Source: Leptolyngbyaceae cyanobacterium RM1_406_9
GTDB taxonomy: Bacteria; Cyanobacteriota; Cyanobacteriia; Elainellales; Elainellaceae
Reading direction: 5' to 3'
Assembly (NCBI GenBank): GCA_012033355.1
Contig: JAAUQZ010000005.1
Span: forward strand, 1-47,048
DNA length: 47,048 nt
Shown here piece by piece: positions 9,120-17,508 of the stretch (the first letter of the stretch is position 1; every line of letters begins with the position of its first letter). Made by a program: the position numbers and the translations under genes. Below the pieces are notes generated by a model. That model was not told the origin of the DNA. It worked only from the letters and a program-made list of their open reading frames with translations, and did no database searches.

Positions 9120-10231
9120 ATGGCTCAGTCCTATCCGCTTAAAAACCTGCGACCTTCTACGCGGGCGTTTATCCGCCCAATGTTGTTTGCTTCCCTGGTG
9201 CTGCACGCTTTGGTGCTGCTAATTCCCGCTCCTCCTCAAGAAACCCCTGAGCCAGTCGAAGAGGAAGAGCAAGTTACGCTAACGCAACTCCCTCCGGTTG
9301 ACCAGCCTACTGAGCAGCCGTCTCCCCGTCCCTCTACTCCTGCTCCTCCACCCAGGCGCACTAATGCTCCTGCTCCCCGTGTGCGCCAGAGCGCTCCACC
9401 GCCAACCCAGAGTTCTCCTCGTCCTGAGTCTAGTTCTGGTCAAACGACTACCAGTTCTGCAAATCAAGCTCAAGGGAACCAAGATCAGGCTAACAACACC
9501 CCACCTGTCGATCCATTTACGGCCGAGTTTCCCAAAGTTTATCCCGGTTCTGAAGAAGGGTCTTATGGGCTACCTGAAGCCTATAACGACTTTAGCCGCA
9601 GAACTACGGATGGATTAAGTCAGGTCGATCGCTGGTTCCAAACGGAGCTAACAGCCAAAGAGTTTAGCTTCGATGTAGTTGAGGAAAACTCAACGGGCAA
9701 AGTGTATCAGGTAACGAAAGACGGAGTAACTCGTTTTTTGGTCATTGTTAGCGATCCATCCGGTTCTGGCAGAACTAACTACATCTTGAGTGAGCAGCAG
9801 TTGCAGTTAGATGAATTGGCTAGCGCAAGCATCGTTAGCCCGGAAGAGCAATCTTTTACAGAGATCTGTCAGACATCTTGCCGACCGTAGATACAAATCG
9901 ATGGCAGGAAGTTGACCCTCAGTACGATTTGCCTGAGCCGACTGCGTTCTACTCGGATTTAGGCTCAGTCGATAATCCCCCAGCGCCCAAACCCAACCTT
10001 GAAACCGCAGTGGTTGAGATTGGAAGTGAGCCTTCAGCAGTGTTTGATGAATTGTCTCGCAGGTTTGAAGTTGCTTACTATGAGGTAGGTAACCCTGTGA
10101 GCTACGGCGGCGGCTCTCTGTACGAAGTTTCTCGTGATGAAGGCAACGGTGTCATCATCACACGCTACTTAAGCCTTGTTTCAACGGGCAGAGGGACGGC
10201 TATCTTCTTTTGGAGAGAGTCTCCAATCTAA
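9120..10231 (+). CDS. TonB-like membrane-anchored, proline-rich periplasmic protein with a repeated C-terminal domain; frameshifted
   Basis: After an N-terminal arginine-containing segment there is one membrane helix (MLFASLVLHALVLLI, about residues 21-35), then an acidic/proline-rich stretch (EPVEEEEQ, PPVDQPTEQPSPRPS, PAPPPRR). This is the layout of TonB energy transducers that bridge the periplasm. The C-terminal part is not a standard TonB domain. It contains two similar segments, one with KVYQVTKDGVTRFLVIVS and one with SLYEVSRDEGNGVIITRYLS. The frame stops at 9888, and one missing base near 9865-9872 joins it to the frame reading LSDILPTVDTNRWQEV, giving about 370 residues. It diverges from pstS1 and converges on pstS2, overlapping its stop by four bases. 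Together with the exbB/exbD genes beyond, this supports a TonB-type role, which remains an inference. Confidence 0.65.
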
Positions 10232-11322
10232 GGAGCAGTCACTTCGCTGCGGGTAATTTCAATAGCCCGTTCAGCAACTTCGTCTGGAATATCTACATAT
10301 TCCAGCGAGTTGTTCAAAGCTTGCCCGTCAGTCATAATCCATTCAACCATTTGCTTGATCGCCTCGGCGGTTTCAGGATCGTTATACTGGCGGTAGATAA
10401 TCATCCAGGTCAAGCCCGTAATCGGGTAGCCCGTTTCAGGATCAGAGACAAACACGCGAAAGTCTTCCGGAAATTCGACCGACTCTAGCGCTTTTTCGGC
10501 TTCCTCCAGCACGGGCGCGACATATTCGCTGCTGCGGTTTTCTAGTAGCGCCGTTGGCAGGTTGTTTTGCTGGGCAAAGGCATATTCGACATAGCCGATG
10601 CCACCTGGAGTGCGAGACACCTGAGCCGCTACGCCGGGGTTGCCTCTTGCCTGAATGGGGTTGTTTGTCCAGCGGGGGATCATGCTCACGCCGATGCTGC
10701 TGTCAAAATCAGGGCTGATGGCGCTGAGATGATTGGTGAAGATGAACGTCGTGCCGCTGCCGTCTGATCGCACCACGTTTCTAATGGGCAAATCGGGCAA
10801 ATTTACACCAGGGTTGTCGGCGGCGATTCGAGGATCATTCCACCGAGTAATTTCACCCAAAAAGATGTCGGGGTAAACGGAGCGAGACAGCTTTAAGTCA
10901 GAAATTCCTGGCAGGTTATAAACGAGTGCAACCGAGCCGCCTGATGTAGGAATCAGCAGAATGCCGCGATCGACCTGGGCAATTTCTTCATCGGTCATGG
11001 CGGCATCGCTGGCGGCAAAGTCTAGCGTTTCGCCGATGATTTGCCGAATGCCTGCGCCGCTGCCGACGGGCTGATAGCTCACCTGAAGATCAGGAAATTC
11101 GCGGTTGAGTTCGCGGAAGTAACGTTCGTAAAGAATGGCGGAGAAGGATGCCCCGGCTCCATCAAGCTGAACAGTTTGCGTATTGCCTGCTGGGGAAGGG
11201 TTGCTAGCTGTAGATTGCAACATTCGCTGCCCGACTAGCGTGGCGGAAAAGGTGAGGACGAAGGCAATAGCGGCAAACAGCAGGTCTACTCTCAGAGGGG
11301 CTTGTTTTTGGGGTTTGCTCAT
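10228..11322 (-). CDS. pstS: Second phosphate-binding protein PstS, membrane-anchored
   Basis: This is a 364-residue PstS homologue, closely similar to the first copy (GAGASFSAILYERYF, LDFAASDAAMTD, RSDGSGTTFIFTNHLS). Instead of a cleavable leader ending in AxA it has an uncleaved-looking N-terminal helix, LLFAAIAFVLTFSATLVG, so it may stay anchored to the inner membrane. I start at ATG 11322 (MSKPQKQ). The frame is open to 11421, but that extension reads through a dispersed GTGGGCATCTTGCCCGCC element and looks non-coding. It is the last gene of a tight minus-strand run exbB-exbD-exbD-pstS2. A PstS encoded with ExbB/ExbD rather than with PstCAB is unusual. Confidence 0.9.
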   Translation of the reverse strand: MSKPQKQAPLRVDLLFAAIAFVLTFSATLVGQRMLQSTASNPSPAGNTQTVQLDGAGASFSAILYERYFRELNREFPDLQVSYQPVGSGAGIRQIIGETLDFAASDAAMTDEEIAQVDRGILLIPTSGGSVALVYNLPGISDLKLSRSVYPDIFLGEITRWNDPRIAADNPGVNLPDLPIRNVVRSDGSGTTFIFTNHLSAISPDFDSSIGVSMIPRWTNNPIQARGNPGVAAQVSRTPGGIGYVEYAFAQQNNLPTALLENRSSEYVAPVLEEAEKALESVEFPEDFRVFVSDPETGYPITGLTWMIIYRQYNDPETAEAIKQMVEWIMTDGQALNNSLEYVDIPDEVAERAIEITRSEVTAP

Positions 11323-11426
11323 GGGTGCTTTAGGCGGGCAAGATGCCCACCCCACAGCGTTGACTTGGGCTTTTGAGGGGCTGTTGCACAGAACGGCTGT
11401 TACACAGAACGGCTGTTGCACAAATT

Positions 11427-11837
11427 CTACTGCTCAATGGCAAGGGAAACGCGATCGCCCCCAATGTCTCGAAGTGTCTCTAGCAGTTCAGCGACATCTT
11501 CATAAACCAACTCTCGATCAGCTTTAACCAGCACTACACCTTCGGGGTTAGCAGACAGGTATGCTTGCACCTGCTCAACGAGTTGGCTGTTGCTAATGGG
11601 CTGATTTTCTACAAGAATTTGGTTTTGCGGGTTGAGTCCAACGATAAACGGGTCTACGTCACCAGCCCCCTCGGTCACGCCTTCTGCGGCAGAGGGCAGG
11701 CTGACGTTCATCACCTGCTGCCCGGTGAGCGTCATGGAAATAATGATAAAAAAGGTCAGGACAGTCATCAGCACGTCCATCATTGGCACCAGGTTGACCT
11801 GGGGCAGTTGAGAGCCGCGACGCTGACGTTTTGCCAT
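11427..11837 (-). CDS. exbD: ExbD-type biopolymer transport protein (channel Asp present)
   Basis: ExbD forms, with ExbB, the proton-driven motor that energises TonB. The 136-residue protein has a short cytoplasmic start (RQRRGSQLPQ), one membrane helix, NLVPMMDVLMTVLTFFIIIS, and a periplasmic domain ending DRELVYEDVAELLETLRDIG. Asp21 in the helix corresponds to the essential protonatable Asp of ExbD/TolR. It lies 17 bases downstream of a second exbD gene. The two paralogues are similar throughout, including the shared ending IGGDRVSLAI. Confidence 0.92.
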   Translation of the reverse strand: MAKRQRRGSQLPQVNLVPMMDVLMTVLTFFIIISMTLTGQQVMNVSLPSAAEGVTEGAGDVDPFIVGLNPQNQILVENQPISNSQLVEQVQAYLSANPEGVVLVKADRELVYEDVAELLETLRDIGGDRVSLAIEQ

Positions 11838-11854
11838 TCTTTGCTCAACCTTCC

Positions 11855-12262
11855 CTAATCGATTGCTAGGGAGACGCGATCGCCCCCAATCTCGCGCATT
11901 TCCCCCAATAGCTGCACCACCTGCTCATAGGGAATTTGGCGATCGGCGGTGAGAATCACAAAACCTTCCTGGTTGCTACCTAAATACTGCTGCATCTGTG
12001 GCGCAAGCTGACTGCGAGTGGCGGGCTGATCGTTGAGCAAAATCTGCCCTTGCTGCGTTAGCTTTACCACGAGCAGTTCAGGTGAAGCGGTTTGAGACGC
12101 ACTTTCGGCACTGTTGGGTAGCTGAATGTCTACGGATTGCTGCGCGGTTAAACTCATTGTAATCATCACAAAGAATGCCAGAATGCCCATCATCACGTTT
12201 AGCATGGGCGTTAGCTCAATTTCTGGCAGTTGTGACGTTTGATGCCGATCTTTAAATCGCAT
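11855..12262 (-). CDS. exbD: ExbD-type protein with Asn in place of the channel Asp
   Basis: This is a second ExbD of 135 residues with the same architecture: a short N-terminus, a helix starting LTPMLNVMMGILAFFVMIT and a periplasmic domain with DRQIPYEQVVQLLGEMREIG. At the position of the essential Asp it has Asn22 (codon AAC, plus-strand bases 12197-12199), while the neighbouring copy keeps Asp21. The rest of the fold looks intact and the frame is clean. ExbD acts as a dimer within an ExbB pentamer, so a heterodimer with one protonatable chain is the natural inference. It lies between exbB (13-base gap) and exbD (17-base gap). Confidence 0.9.
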   Translation of the reverse strand: MRFKDRHQTSQLPEIELTPMLNVMMGILAFFVMITMSLTAQQSVDIQLPNSAESASQTASPELLVVKLTQQGQILLNDQPATRSQLAPQMQQYLGSNQEGFVILTADRQIPYEQVVQLLGEMREIGGDRVSLAID

Positions 12263-12275
12263 GGCTCAACGGGGG

Positions 12276-12974
12276 TTAGTGTCCATCGGGGGCGACGCGA
12301 CCCGACATCGCAGGGGTAGGAGCATAGTTTTCATCGGCGATCGCAGGCTCATACCAAACCTGGCGATAGATTAGCTCAAGCTCGTTGCCCACTTCCGAAA
12401 AATAGTCCATTTGTCCTGCCTGGAGTGTCACCATCACCCGAAAAACCGCTAGCGCCAGAATTGCCACAATCATTCCAGCCGCAGTGGTGATCAGCGCTTC
12501 CCCGATCCCCGCGGCAGCGGCGGTGGCTTGTTCAGTGGTGCCGCCACCGCCAATATTGAGGTTGTTGAACGTGCCAATCAAGCCTGTCACCGTTCCTAAC
12601 AGCCCCAGCAGTGGCGCAACAGCGACCACCGTTTCCAGCAGCTTGTCACCCTTTCGCATCTGCACAAATTCCTTGTCGCCCGTTGCCTCCATCGCCAGTC
12701 GGAAGGTTTCAGGGCTAGGGTTTCTTAACCGTAGAGGAGCTAGCAGAAAGCGCCCAATCGGTAGAGCCTGGGCCTTTTCGGCGATCGCCGCTGCCTCATC
12801 CATGTCATAACGGGCTGCATCCAGCACATCATGCACAATCCGATCTTCCTGGCTCAAAAGCTGATACCAGAACCAGCTTCGCTCAAACGCACAGGCGATC
12901 GTCGCCACCGATAGTCCCACAATGGGAACCATCACCGGGCCGCCTTTCATAACCGTTTCAAGGACTGGAAACAT
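12276..12974 (-). CDS. exbB: ExbB/TolQ/MotA-family proton channel protein
   Basis: ExbB is the pentameric membrane scaffold of the TonB motor. The 232-residue protein has an N-terminal helix (MVPIVGLSVATIACAFERSW), a cytoplasmic helical domain and the conserved second half, LLETVVAVAPLLGLLGTVTGLI, then TAAGMIVAILALAVFRVMV. The GLLGTVTG motif and the following GEALITTAAG, with its channel Thr residues, are typical of the family. It is the first gene of the exbB-exbD-exbD-pstS2 run, with intergenic gaps of 13, 17 and about 100 bases. Confidence 0.93.
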   Translation of the reverse strand: MFPVLETVMKGGPVMVPIVGLSVATIACAFERSWFWYQLLSQEDRIVHDVLDAARYDMDEAAAIAEKAQALPIGRFLLAPLRLRNPSPETFRLAMEATGDKEFVQMRKGDKLLETVVAVAPLLGLLGTVTGLIGTFNNLNIGGGGTTEQATAAAAGIGEALITTAAGMIVAILALAVFRVMVTLQAGQMDYFSEVGNELELIYRQVWYEPAIADENYAPTPAMSGRVAPDGH

Positions 12975-13113
12975 GGTGGTGCAGAAATGCTACTTCTAAA
13001 TTCTTAACATCGGTTCCCCTCGTTAGAATATCCGAATCGCTCCGGAGACTCTTTAAGGAAAGGTAAGCATGGGGTCAACTCAAGGTTAAATATAGCGTTA
13101 GTCCTGAGTCGCT

Positions 13114-13185
13114 TCATCGCTGTCCCGTGACTCATCGCTGTCCCGTGACTCATCGCTGTCCCGTGACTCATCGCTGTCCCGTGAC
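13114..13185. repeat. Four perfect tandem copies of an 18-bp unit at the 3' end of phoU
   Basis: The unit TCATCGCTGTCCCGTGAC occurs four times head to tail (13114, 13132, 13150, 13168) without a mismatch. The last copy encodes the C-terminal VTGQR and stop codon of phoU. The other three lie just downstream and repeat the same in-frame coding-plus-stop sequence. This looks like a slippage expansion of the gene end. Copy number could vary between strains. Confidence 0.9.
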
Positions 13186-13821
13186 GATATAGGCTACCCG
13201 CTTGCCAATATTTGTGGCATGGTCTGCCATTCGCTCTAGATGACGAATGACCAACACCAGCAAGACGATTGGCTCGATCGCCCCTTGAATATTAGTCTGA
13301 TGCGCTAGCAGGTTATAAAGTTCTTCATAGTCTGAGTCAACGTCATCGTCTTTAACCTTGATGTCCAAACCGGACTCTGCATCAAGGTCAGACAGGGCTG
13401 CTAAACTCATGGCTAACATAGCTCGACAGCGATCGGACATAATCAGCACCCGCTCCATGCAGGGATGAATTGGGTAAGGAAACAGCTTCATCGCAATTTC
13501 TCCCAAATCATCAGCATAGTCGCCAATTCTCTCTAGGTCGCGCACAAGCTGCATCAAGGCGCTGAGCAATCGCAAATCTTGAGTAACGGGAGCCTGAAGC
13601 GCCATCAAATTTACGCAGTCTAACTCGATCTGGCGGTAAAACTGGTCAATCTGCTTATCTTGTTGGGCAATGTGTCGCGCCGCATCGAGGTCTCGCTCAA
13701 ATAGAGCTTTGCGGGCAAGCCAGCAGGAATTTTCGACCAAAGCGCCCATTCGTAAAACATCACGCTGCAAGCGCCTGATTCGTCGTTCAAACTGAATTCG
13801 AGTAGGTTGAGAAGCGTTCAA
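13168..13821 (-). CDS. phoU: Phosphate transport/signalling regulator PhoU
   Basis: PhoU is a cytoplasmic all-helical protein that links the state of the PstSCAB transporter to the phosphate two-component system. The 217-residue protein shows two PhoU repeats, the first with QDLRLLSALMQLVRDLERIGDYADD and the second with IVLLVLVIRHLERMADHATNIG, each with the metal-binding ERxxD motif. It starts at ATG 13821. It shares strand and neighbourhood with the pst genes but is separated from exbB by 193 bases containing the 18-bp repeat. Confidence 0.95.
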   Translation of the reverse strand: MNASQPTRIQFERRIRRLQRDVLRMGALVENSCWLARKALFERDLDAARHIAQQDKQIDQFYRQIELDCVNLMALQAPVTQDLRLLSALMQLVRDLERIGDYADDLGEIAMKLFPYPIHPCMERVLIMSDRCRAMLAMSLAALSDLDAESGLDIKVKDDDVDSDYEELYNLLAHQTNIQGAIEPIVLLVLVIRHLERMADHATNIGKRVAYIVTGQR

Positions 13822-14285
13822 GGAGATTCTCGCGAAGCTTGTATGCGGTAGATGGAGCGGATTGTGAAACTCAGCAGACTGTAAAACTCAGCAGACTAGA
13901 AACTCAGCAGACTAGAAACTCAGCGAACATCAGAATCCAGGGGACTGTGAAAGTTAGAACGGTAAGAATTAGCCAGTCCGACGACTCTAAAACAGCTCTG
14001 AAAGCTTCAGAGCGGTAGAACTTTCAGATCAGTATAGACACTTCAACAGGGGATAGCAGAATAAAAACAGCGGAATAAAAGTAGAGACAGACACGGAACT
14101 GATCTGACTGGCCCAAACAGGTGGATGCCAGGAGACTTTGCTCAGGGGCGAGAGTGGCGATCGCCTCTGTTACATGATGTGACAAATTGTTCCATAATGG
14201 CGTGATTTAGCCGACAGTGATGAACGTTGGCGCTAAAGCCTACTGAGTAGAACGTATTGCTCATCAAATCAGGAGTTTTTCAGCT
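13822..14285. other. Intergenic region upstream of phoU and psaM with tandem repeats
   Basis: These 464 bases lack a credible gene. At 13869-13928 ACTCAGCAGACT-type units recur at 16-17 base spacing (13869, 13886, 13902, partial 13918). A perfect 8-bp stem with a three-base loop, GCTCTGAA-AGC-TTCAGAGC, lies at 13995-14013. The region must hold the promoters of the divergent phoU and psaM. I see no confident -10/-35 pair. AGGAG at about 14270-14275 is the psaM ribosome binding site. Confidence 0.5.
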
Positions 14286-14381
14286 ATGTCATTATCAGAT
14301 ACCCAAATCTTTATTGCGTTAGTCGTTGCTCTGATTCCTGGGGTTCTGGCGTTTCGGCTGTCTACAGAGCTTTATAAGTAG
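14286..14381 (+). CDS. psaM: Photosystem I reaction centre subunit XII (PsaM)
   Basis: PsaM is a 31-residue single-helix subunit of photosystem I near the trimer interface. The sequence begins [19 protein letters not shown] and ends FRLSTELYK, matching the family over its whole length. Translation starts at ATG 14286 after an AGGAG site. A strong hairpin terminator follows 30 bases after the stop, so it is a monocistronic unit. Confidence 0.95.
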   Translation: MSLSDTQIFIALVVALIPGVLAFRLSTELYK

Positions 14382-14410
14382 CCCTCTGTAGGGTGAGTCC
14401 TAGCCTCGTG

Positions 14411-14450
14411 TCATTTTGGGGCGTGAAACGGTTTTCACGCCCCAAAATGA
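14411..14450. terminator. Perfect 18-bp hairpin downstream of psaM
   Basis: Arms at 14411-14428 and 14433-14450 are exact inverse complements around a CGGT loop. The arm is TCATTTTGGGGCGTGAAA. A T-run (CGTTTTTA) follows on the plus strand. This is a strong intrinsic terminator for psaM. Confidence 0.85.
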
Positions 14451-14711
14451 CGTTTTTATCCATAGCGATGTTGAAGCGATATCGAACGGAATTTTTCTGC
14501 ATTACTTACTATTACTGATTCTTAGAAGAAATCTTCTAAGAGTTCTTCGACCAAAAGGTTGCTTTTACCACCCGACCTGATCTAGCCTCTACCTGATAGT
14601 TCAGTTCATACCCCTTGAGGGTGTTTTGATTCCTCGTCCGAGGCGAGTATGCTCTAAATTAGGGATTTTCTCGGATTCGGCAGTCCCCTTGGATAGAGCA
14701 ACATTCAGCAT
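14451..14711. other. Intergenic region between psaM terminator and the next gene
   Basis: No gene or RNA is recognisable. A short inverted repeat (AGAAGAAATCTTCTAAG region, about 14524-14540) is present. The promoter of the following gene is presumably here, but no clear hexamer pair stands out. Confidence 0.35.
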
Positions 14712-15116
14712 ATGAACGCAACCCAGCCCTCCAGACCTCCACTTCACATTGCGCCATCCCCCCGCCGAACAGTGCCCCGATCGCGGCGATCGCCCCAGTC
14801 GCGATCCCATCCTCATCAGGTTGTTGCTACTGAGGTCGGGGTGAAGCTAGCGGTCAATCTGGTTTTGGCGATCGCCGCTATCTCTGCTCTAATCAAGCTC
14901 ATCCCCTACAACCTAACTCAGCAAGCCAAACTGCGGGAGCTAACTACAGAAGTCGCCGCCGTTGAAGGGCGAGTCAATCAGGTGCAAACAGACTTTAATC
15001 GACACTTCGATCCGCGTCAGGCAACCAGCGTCATGCAGGAGCAAACCAGCAGAATTCAGCCTGGACAACGCCCCATCGTTTGGGTTAACCCAGCGAGTGA
15101 CTCCACCAACCCGTAG
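14712..15116 (+). CDS. Small single-pass membrane protein with coiled-coil, unknown function
   Basis: This is a 134-residue protein. The first 40 residues are rich in Pro, Arg and Ser (cytoplasmic), followed by one membrane helix, VGVKLAVNLVLAIAAISALI (about residues 42-61). A short heptad-like segment, KLRELTTEVAAVEGRVNQVQ, and a Pro-containing tail follow. The layout resembles small cyanobacterial septum or envelope proteins, but I do not recognise the family. It starts at ATG 14712 and stands alone on the plus strand. Confidence 0.65.
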   Translation: MNATQPSRPPLHIAPSPRRTVPRSRRSPQSRSHPHQVVATEVGVKLAVNLVLAIAAISALIKLIPYNLTQQAKLRELTTEVAAVEGRVNQVQTDFNRHFDPRQATSVMQEQTSRIQPGQRPIVWVNPASDSTNP

Positions 15117-15226
15117 AGCAGCTAATCTTATAGGGCAGCTAGCAGAGGGAGTCCCCCCTTTGGCATGGGTAGTATGGCTTTAGTAGCCTTGACTACACAG
15201 CAGCTATTCTGTTTTGACTCTCGGAC

Positions 15227-16015
15227 ATGGCGATCCAAAAATTCCCGCTAGCAACTCTGCAAAAGGTTAGACAGTACATCAAAACTACGCTGGTTCTACC
15301 CAAGTCGGAGCAATATCCCACTTGGGCTAGCTCCAAGTCGGTAGAGGATTTGCCTGAACCAGATTCTTTAGATGCGCTGGGCGACCTGTTCAAGTTTGGG
15401 GGTGCCCTCGAAAATCGGCTGTCTTCTACCCAACTGTCTGCTCACTGGTCGGTCAGCACCCTCAATCCGGGTACGTCTCTGCTAAAGCTGCCAGGCTTAC
15501 AGCTTAAATCGGGATTTCGACTCATCACCTACCTGTATCGGGCTGAATTGGACGGGGCAGGGGTGGTTTGGGCAATTCCAGAGGCGTTTGGAACAACCGC
15601 TCAACTAGAGAGGGCGATCGCCACAGCAGGGGGGCTGGATCAACCCCCCAAACCAGAATTTGCCCTGACTGATTTTATGCAAGCGGTTGAGGGCGATCGC
15701 TCCCCTCAGTCCTTCATCATTGCCTCAGTTCTGCGGCGAGAACTGCTCGAAATTGGAACACTGGGTCAACACTGCAACTGGAGCCATCACCACCTGATTG
15801 ACAGTCCACCCGGTCAGGTTAAATGGCGTTGGCACGCAGAGCAGCCTAGAGATCTTTCACCCAAAGTGCGGTTGCTCCCAGACCAGGCAGCAGTGGAGTT
15901 CTTTACTTGTCGCACGGCTGCTCCCGTTGCCCTATTTCGTCATATTGACCAATACTTACCAGGTCAATACAAGCCTACTAGCGTGGATCGAGTCGTGGCG
16001 ATCGTGCAACGATGA
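15227..16015 (+). CDS. Conserved hypothetical protein (cyanobacterial type)
   Basis: This is a 262-residue soluble protein that I do not recognise. There is no signal peptide or membrane helix. The middle has alternating beta-type stretches (FRLITYLYRAELDGAGVVWAI) and a His-rich turn (NWSHHHLID). Codon use and the HIP1 sites inside it match the neighbours, so it is probably native. It starts at ATG 15227. The neighbours (an unknown membrane protein upstream, HPPD downstream) give no functional hint. Confidence 0.7.
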   Translation: MAIQKFPLATLQKVRQYIKTTLVLPKSEQYPTWASSKSVEDLPEPDSLDALGDLFKFGGALENRLSSTQLSAHWSVSTLNPGTSLLKLPGLQLKSGFRLITYLYRAELDGAGVVWAIPEAFGTTAQLERAIATAGGLDQPPKPEFALTDFMQAVEGDRSPQSFIIASVLRRELLEIGTLGQHCNWSHHHLIDSPPGQVKWRWHAEQPRDLSPKVRLLPDQAAVEFFTCRTAAPVALFRHIDQYLPGQYKPTSVDRVVAIVQR

Positions 16016-16201
16016 AGGATGTAGAATTCATTTGCGACTCGCAGAGGCTAATATTTAGCCAGAAAGTCACTTATTCCGGGGATTAAACCGAAATAAAGCC
16101 AGTTTCTACCTAGAGAATGACTTCTAGCTCGCCTTTATCATGCAAAGTTAGGGGCATAGGCGGCAGCAAGATTTGCTTTGGGGGCAACCTTCTCAAACAG
16201 T

Positions 16202-17332
16202 ATGAACATCGATCACGTTCATTTTTATGTTGAAGACGCAGCAGCGTGGCGAGACTGGTTTGTTAATATTCTTGGCTTTCGCTCGATTGCGGAATATTCT
16301 ACTCTCCACACTCAGACAGAGATTGTCAGGAATGGGAAAATTCAGTTTGTTCTTTCATCCCCATTAACTGATGTCAGTCCGGTTTCGCAATATCTCAGTT
16401 TGCACCCCGCTGGTATCGCAGATGTGGCGTTTCAGGTGGCAGATTTGGAGCAGGCGATCGCAGTGGCGATCGCTCAGGGGGCAAACTTGCTTCAACCCAT
16501 CCAGACACAACAGCAGCCCCAGGGACGCTTAAAGTGGGCGTACATATCCGGCTGGGGCGACCTGGCTCATACGCTGGTAGAGCGCTCAGGATCAACCTCT
16601 CTGCTGCCTCGCCACACAGAACTAGTTCAGCCAGTCGAACCGTTCATCCGGCTAGATTTAAGCCATTACCTTCCGCCCCAACCCGATGCTTTATCCAACT
16701 TCATCGACATTGACCACATCGTCCTGAATGTTGCCGCTGGCGATCTTGAGAACGCTGTACGTTGGTACGAAAAAATATTGGGATTTTCGCGACAGCAAAC
16801 CTTTGCGATTAGAACGGAACGCTCAGGCTTGTGCAGTCAGGTTTTGATCCATCCTCAGAGCGGCGTGAAGTTTCCAATCAACGAACCTGCTTCAGCCACC
16901 TCTCAAATTCAGGAATTTCTGGATGTGCATCGAGGTTCTGGGGTACAACACATCGCCCTCAAAACTGCAAACATCGTGCAGACAATCGCCTTCTTGCGCC
17001 AACGAGGATTAAATTTCTTACCTGTTCCGTCAACCTATTACAGCCAGTTGCGCCAGCGTTCCGGGTTTTGCCTCACAGAAACAGAGTGGCAGGCGATCGC
17101 CCAACAGCAGGTATTAGCAGACTGGACAGAAGATGCCCCCCAAGCAACGCTGCTGCAAGCTTTTACTCAACCAATCTTTGCACAACCTACTTTCTTTTTT
17201 GAGATTATCGAACGGCAAACCTATTGCTGTGCCGGGCGTTTGGCTCAGGCAGAGGGGTTTGGGGAAGGAAATTTTCGAGCTTTGTTTGAGGCGATCGAAC
17301 GAGAACAGATTAAGCGTGGTAGTCTCACTTAG
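16202..17332 (+). CDS. hppD: 4-hydroxyphenylpyruvate dioxygenase
   Basis: The enzyme converts 4-hydroxyphenylpyruvate to homogentisate using non-haem Fe(II), feeding tocopherol and possibly plastoquinone synthesis. Two vicinal-oxygen-chelate halves are visible. The N-terminal half starts NIDHVHFYVEDAAAWRDWF. The C-terminal half carries the iron ligands: His in FIDIDHIVLNV, His in GVQHIALKT and Glu in FFFEIIER. Length is 376 residues, as expected. I start at ATG 16202. The upstream in-frame TTG at 16178 only adds eight residues. Confidence 0.88.
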   Translation: MNIDHVHFYVEDAAAWRDWFVNILGFRSIAEYSTLHTQTEIVRNGKIQFVLSSPLTDVSPVSQYLSLHPAGIADVAFQVADLEQAIAVAIAQGANLLQPIQTQQQPQGRLKWAYISGWGDLAHTLVERSGSTSLLPRHTELVQPVEPFIRLDLSHYLPPQPDALSNFIDIDHIVLNVAAGDLENAVRWYEKILGFSRQQTFAIRTERSGLCSQVLIHPQSGVKFPINEPASATSQIQEFLDVHRGSGVQHIALKTANIVQTIAFLRQRGLNFLPVPSTYYSQLRQRSGFCLTETEWQAIAQQQVLADWTEDAPQATLLQAFTQPIFAQPTFFFEIIERQTYCCAGRLAQAEGFGEGNFRALFEAIEREQIKRGSLT

Positions 17333-17508
17333 AGCTAGAAATTCAAAAAATTCAAAATTTCAACTGCGCTACAAACACAGGCTCTCCAAAAATACCTTCA
17401 ACTTTTTTTAAAGCTCTTGAAAAGGCTAGACAACATCAGGTTTTGATGGTACAAGTGTTCTTATGGAGTGATCCTTCGCTCTTGGCCACCGCTCCCAACA
17501 CTAAACCT

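Noticed and set aside
11323-11421. Longer start for the second PstS
   Set aside because: The extra 33 codons read through a dispersed GTGGGCATCTTGCCCGCC element and are rich in Cys/Pro. The normal-looking anchor begins right after ATG 11322.
13869-13928. CRISPR-like array upstream of phoU
   Set aside because: The units are only 12 bases at 16-17 base spacing without unique spacers. It is a simple tandem repeat.
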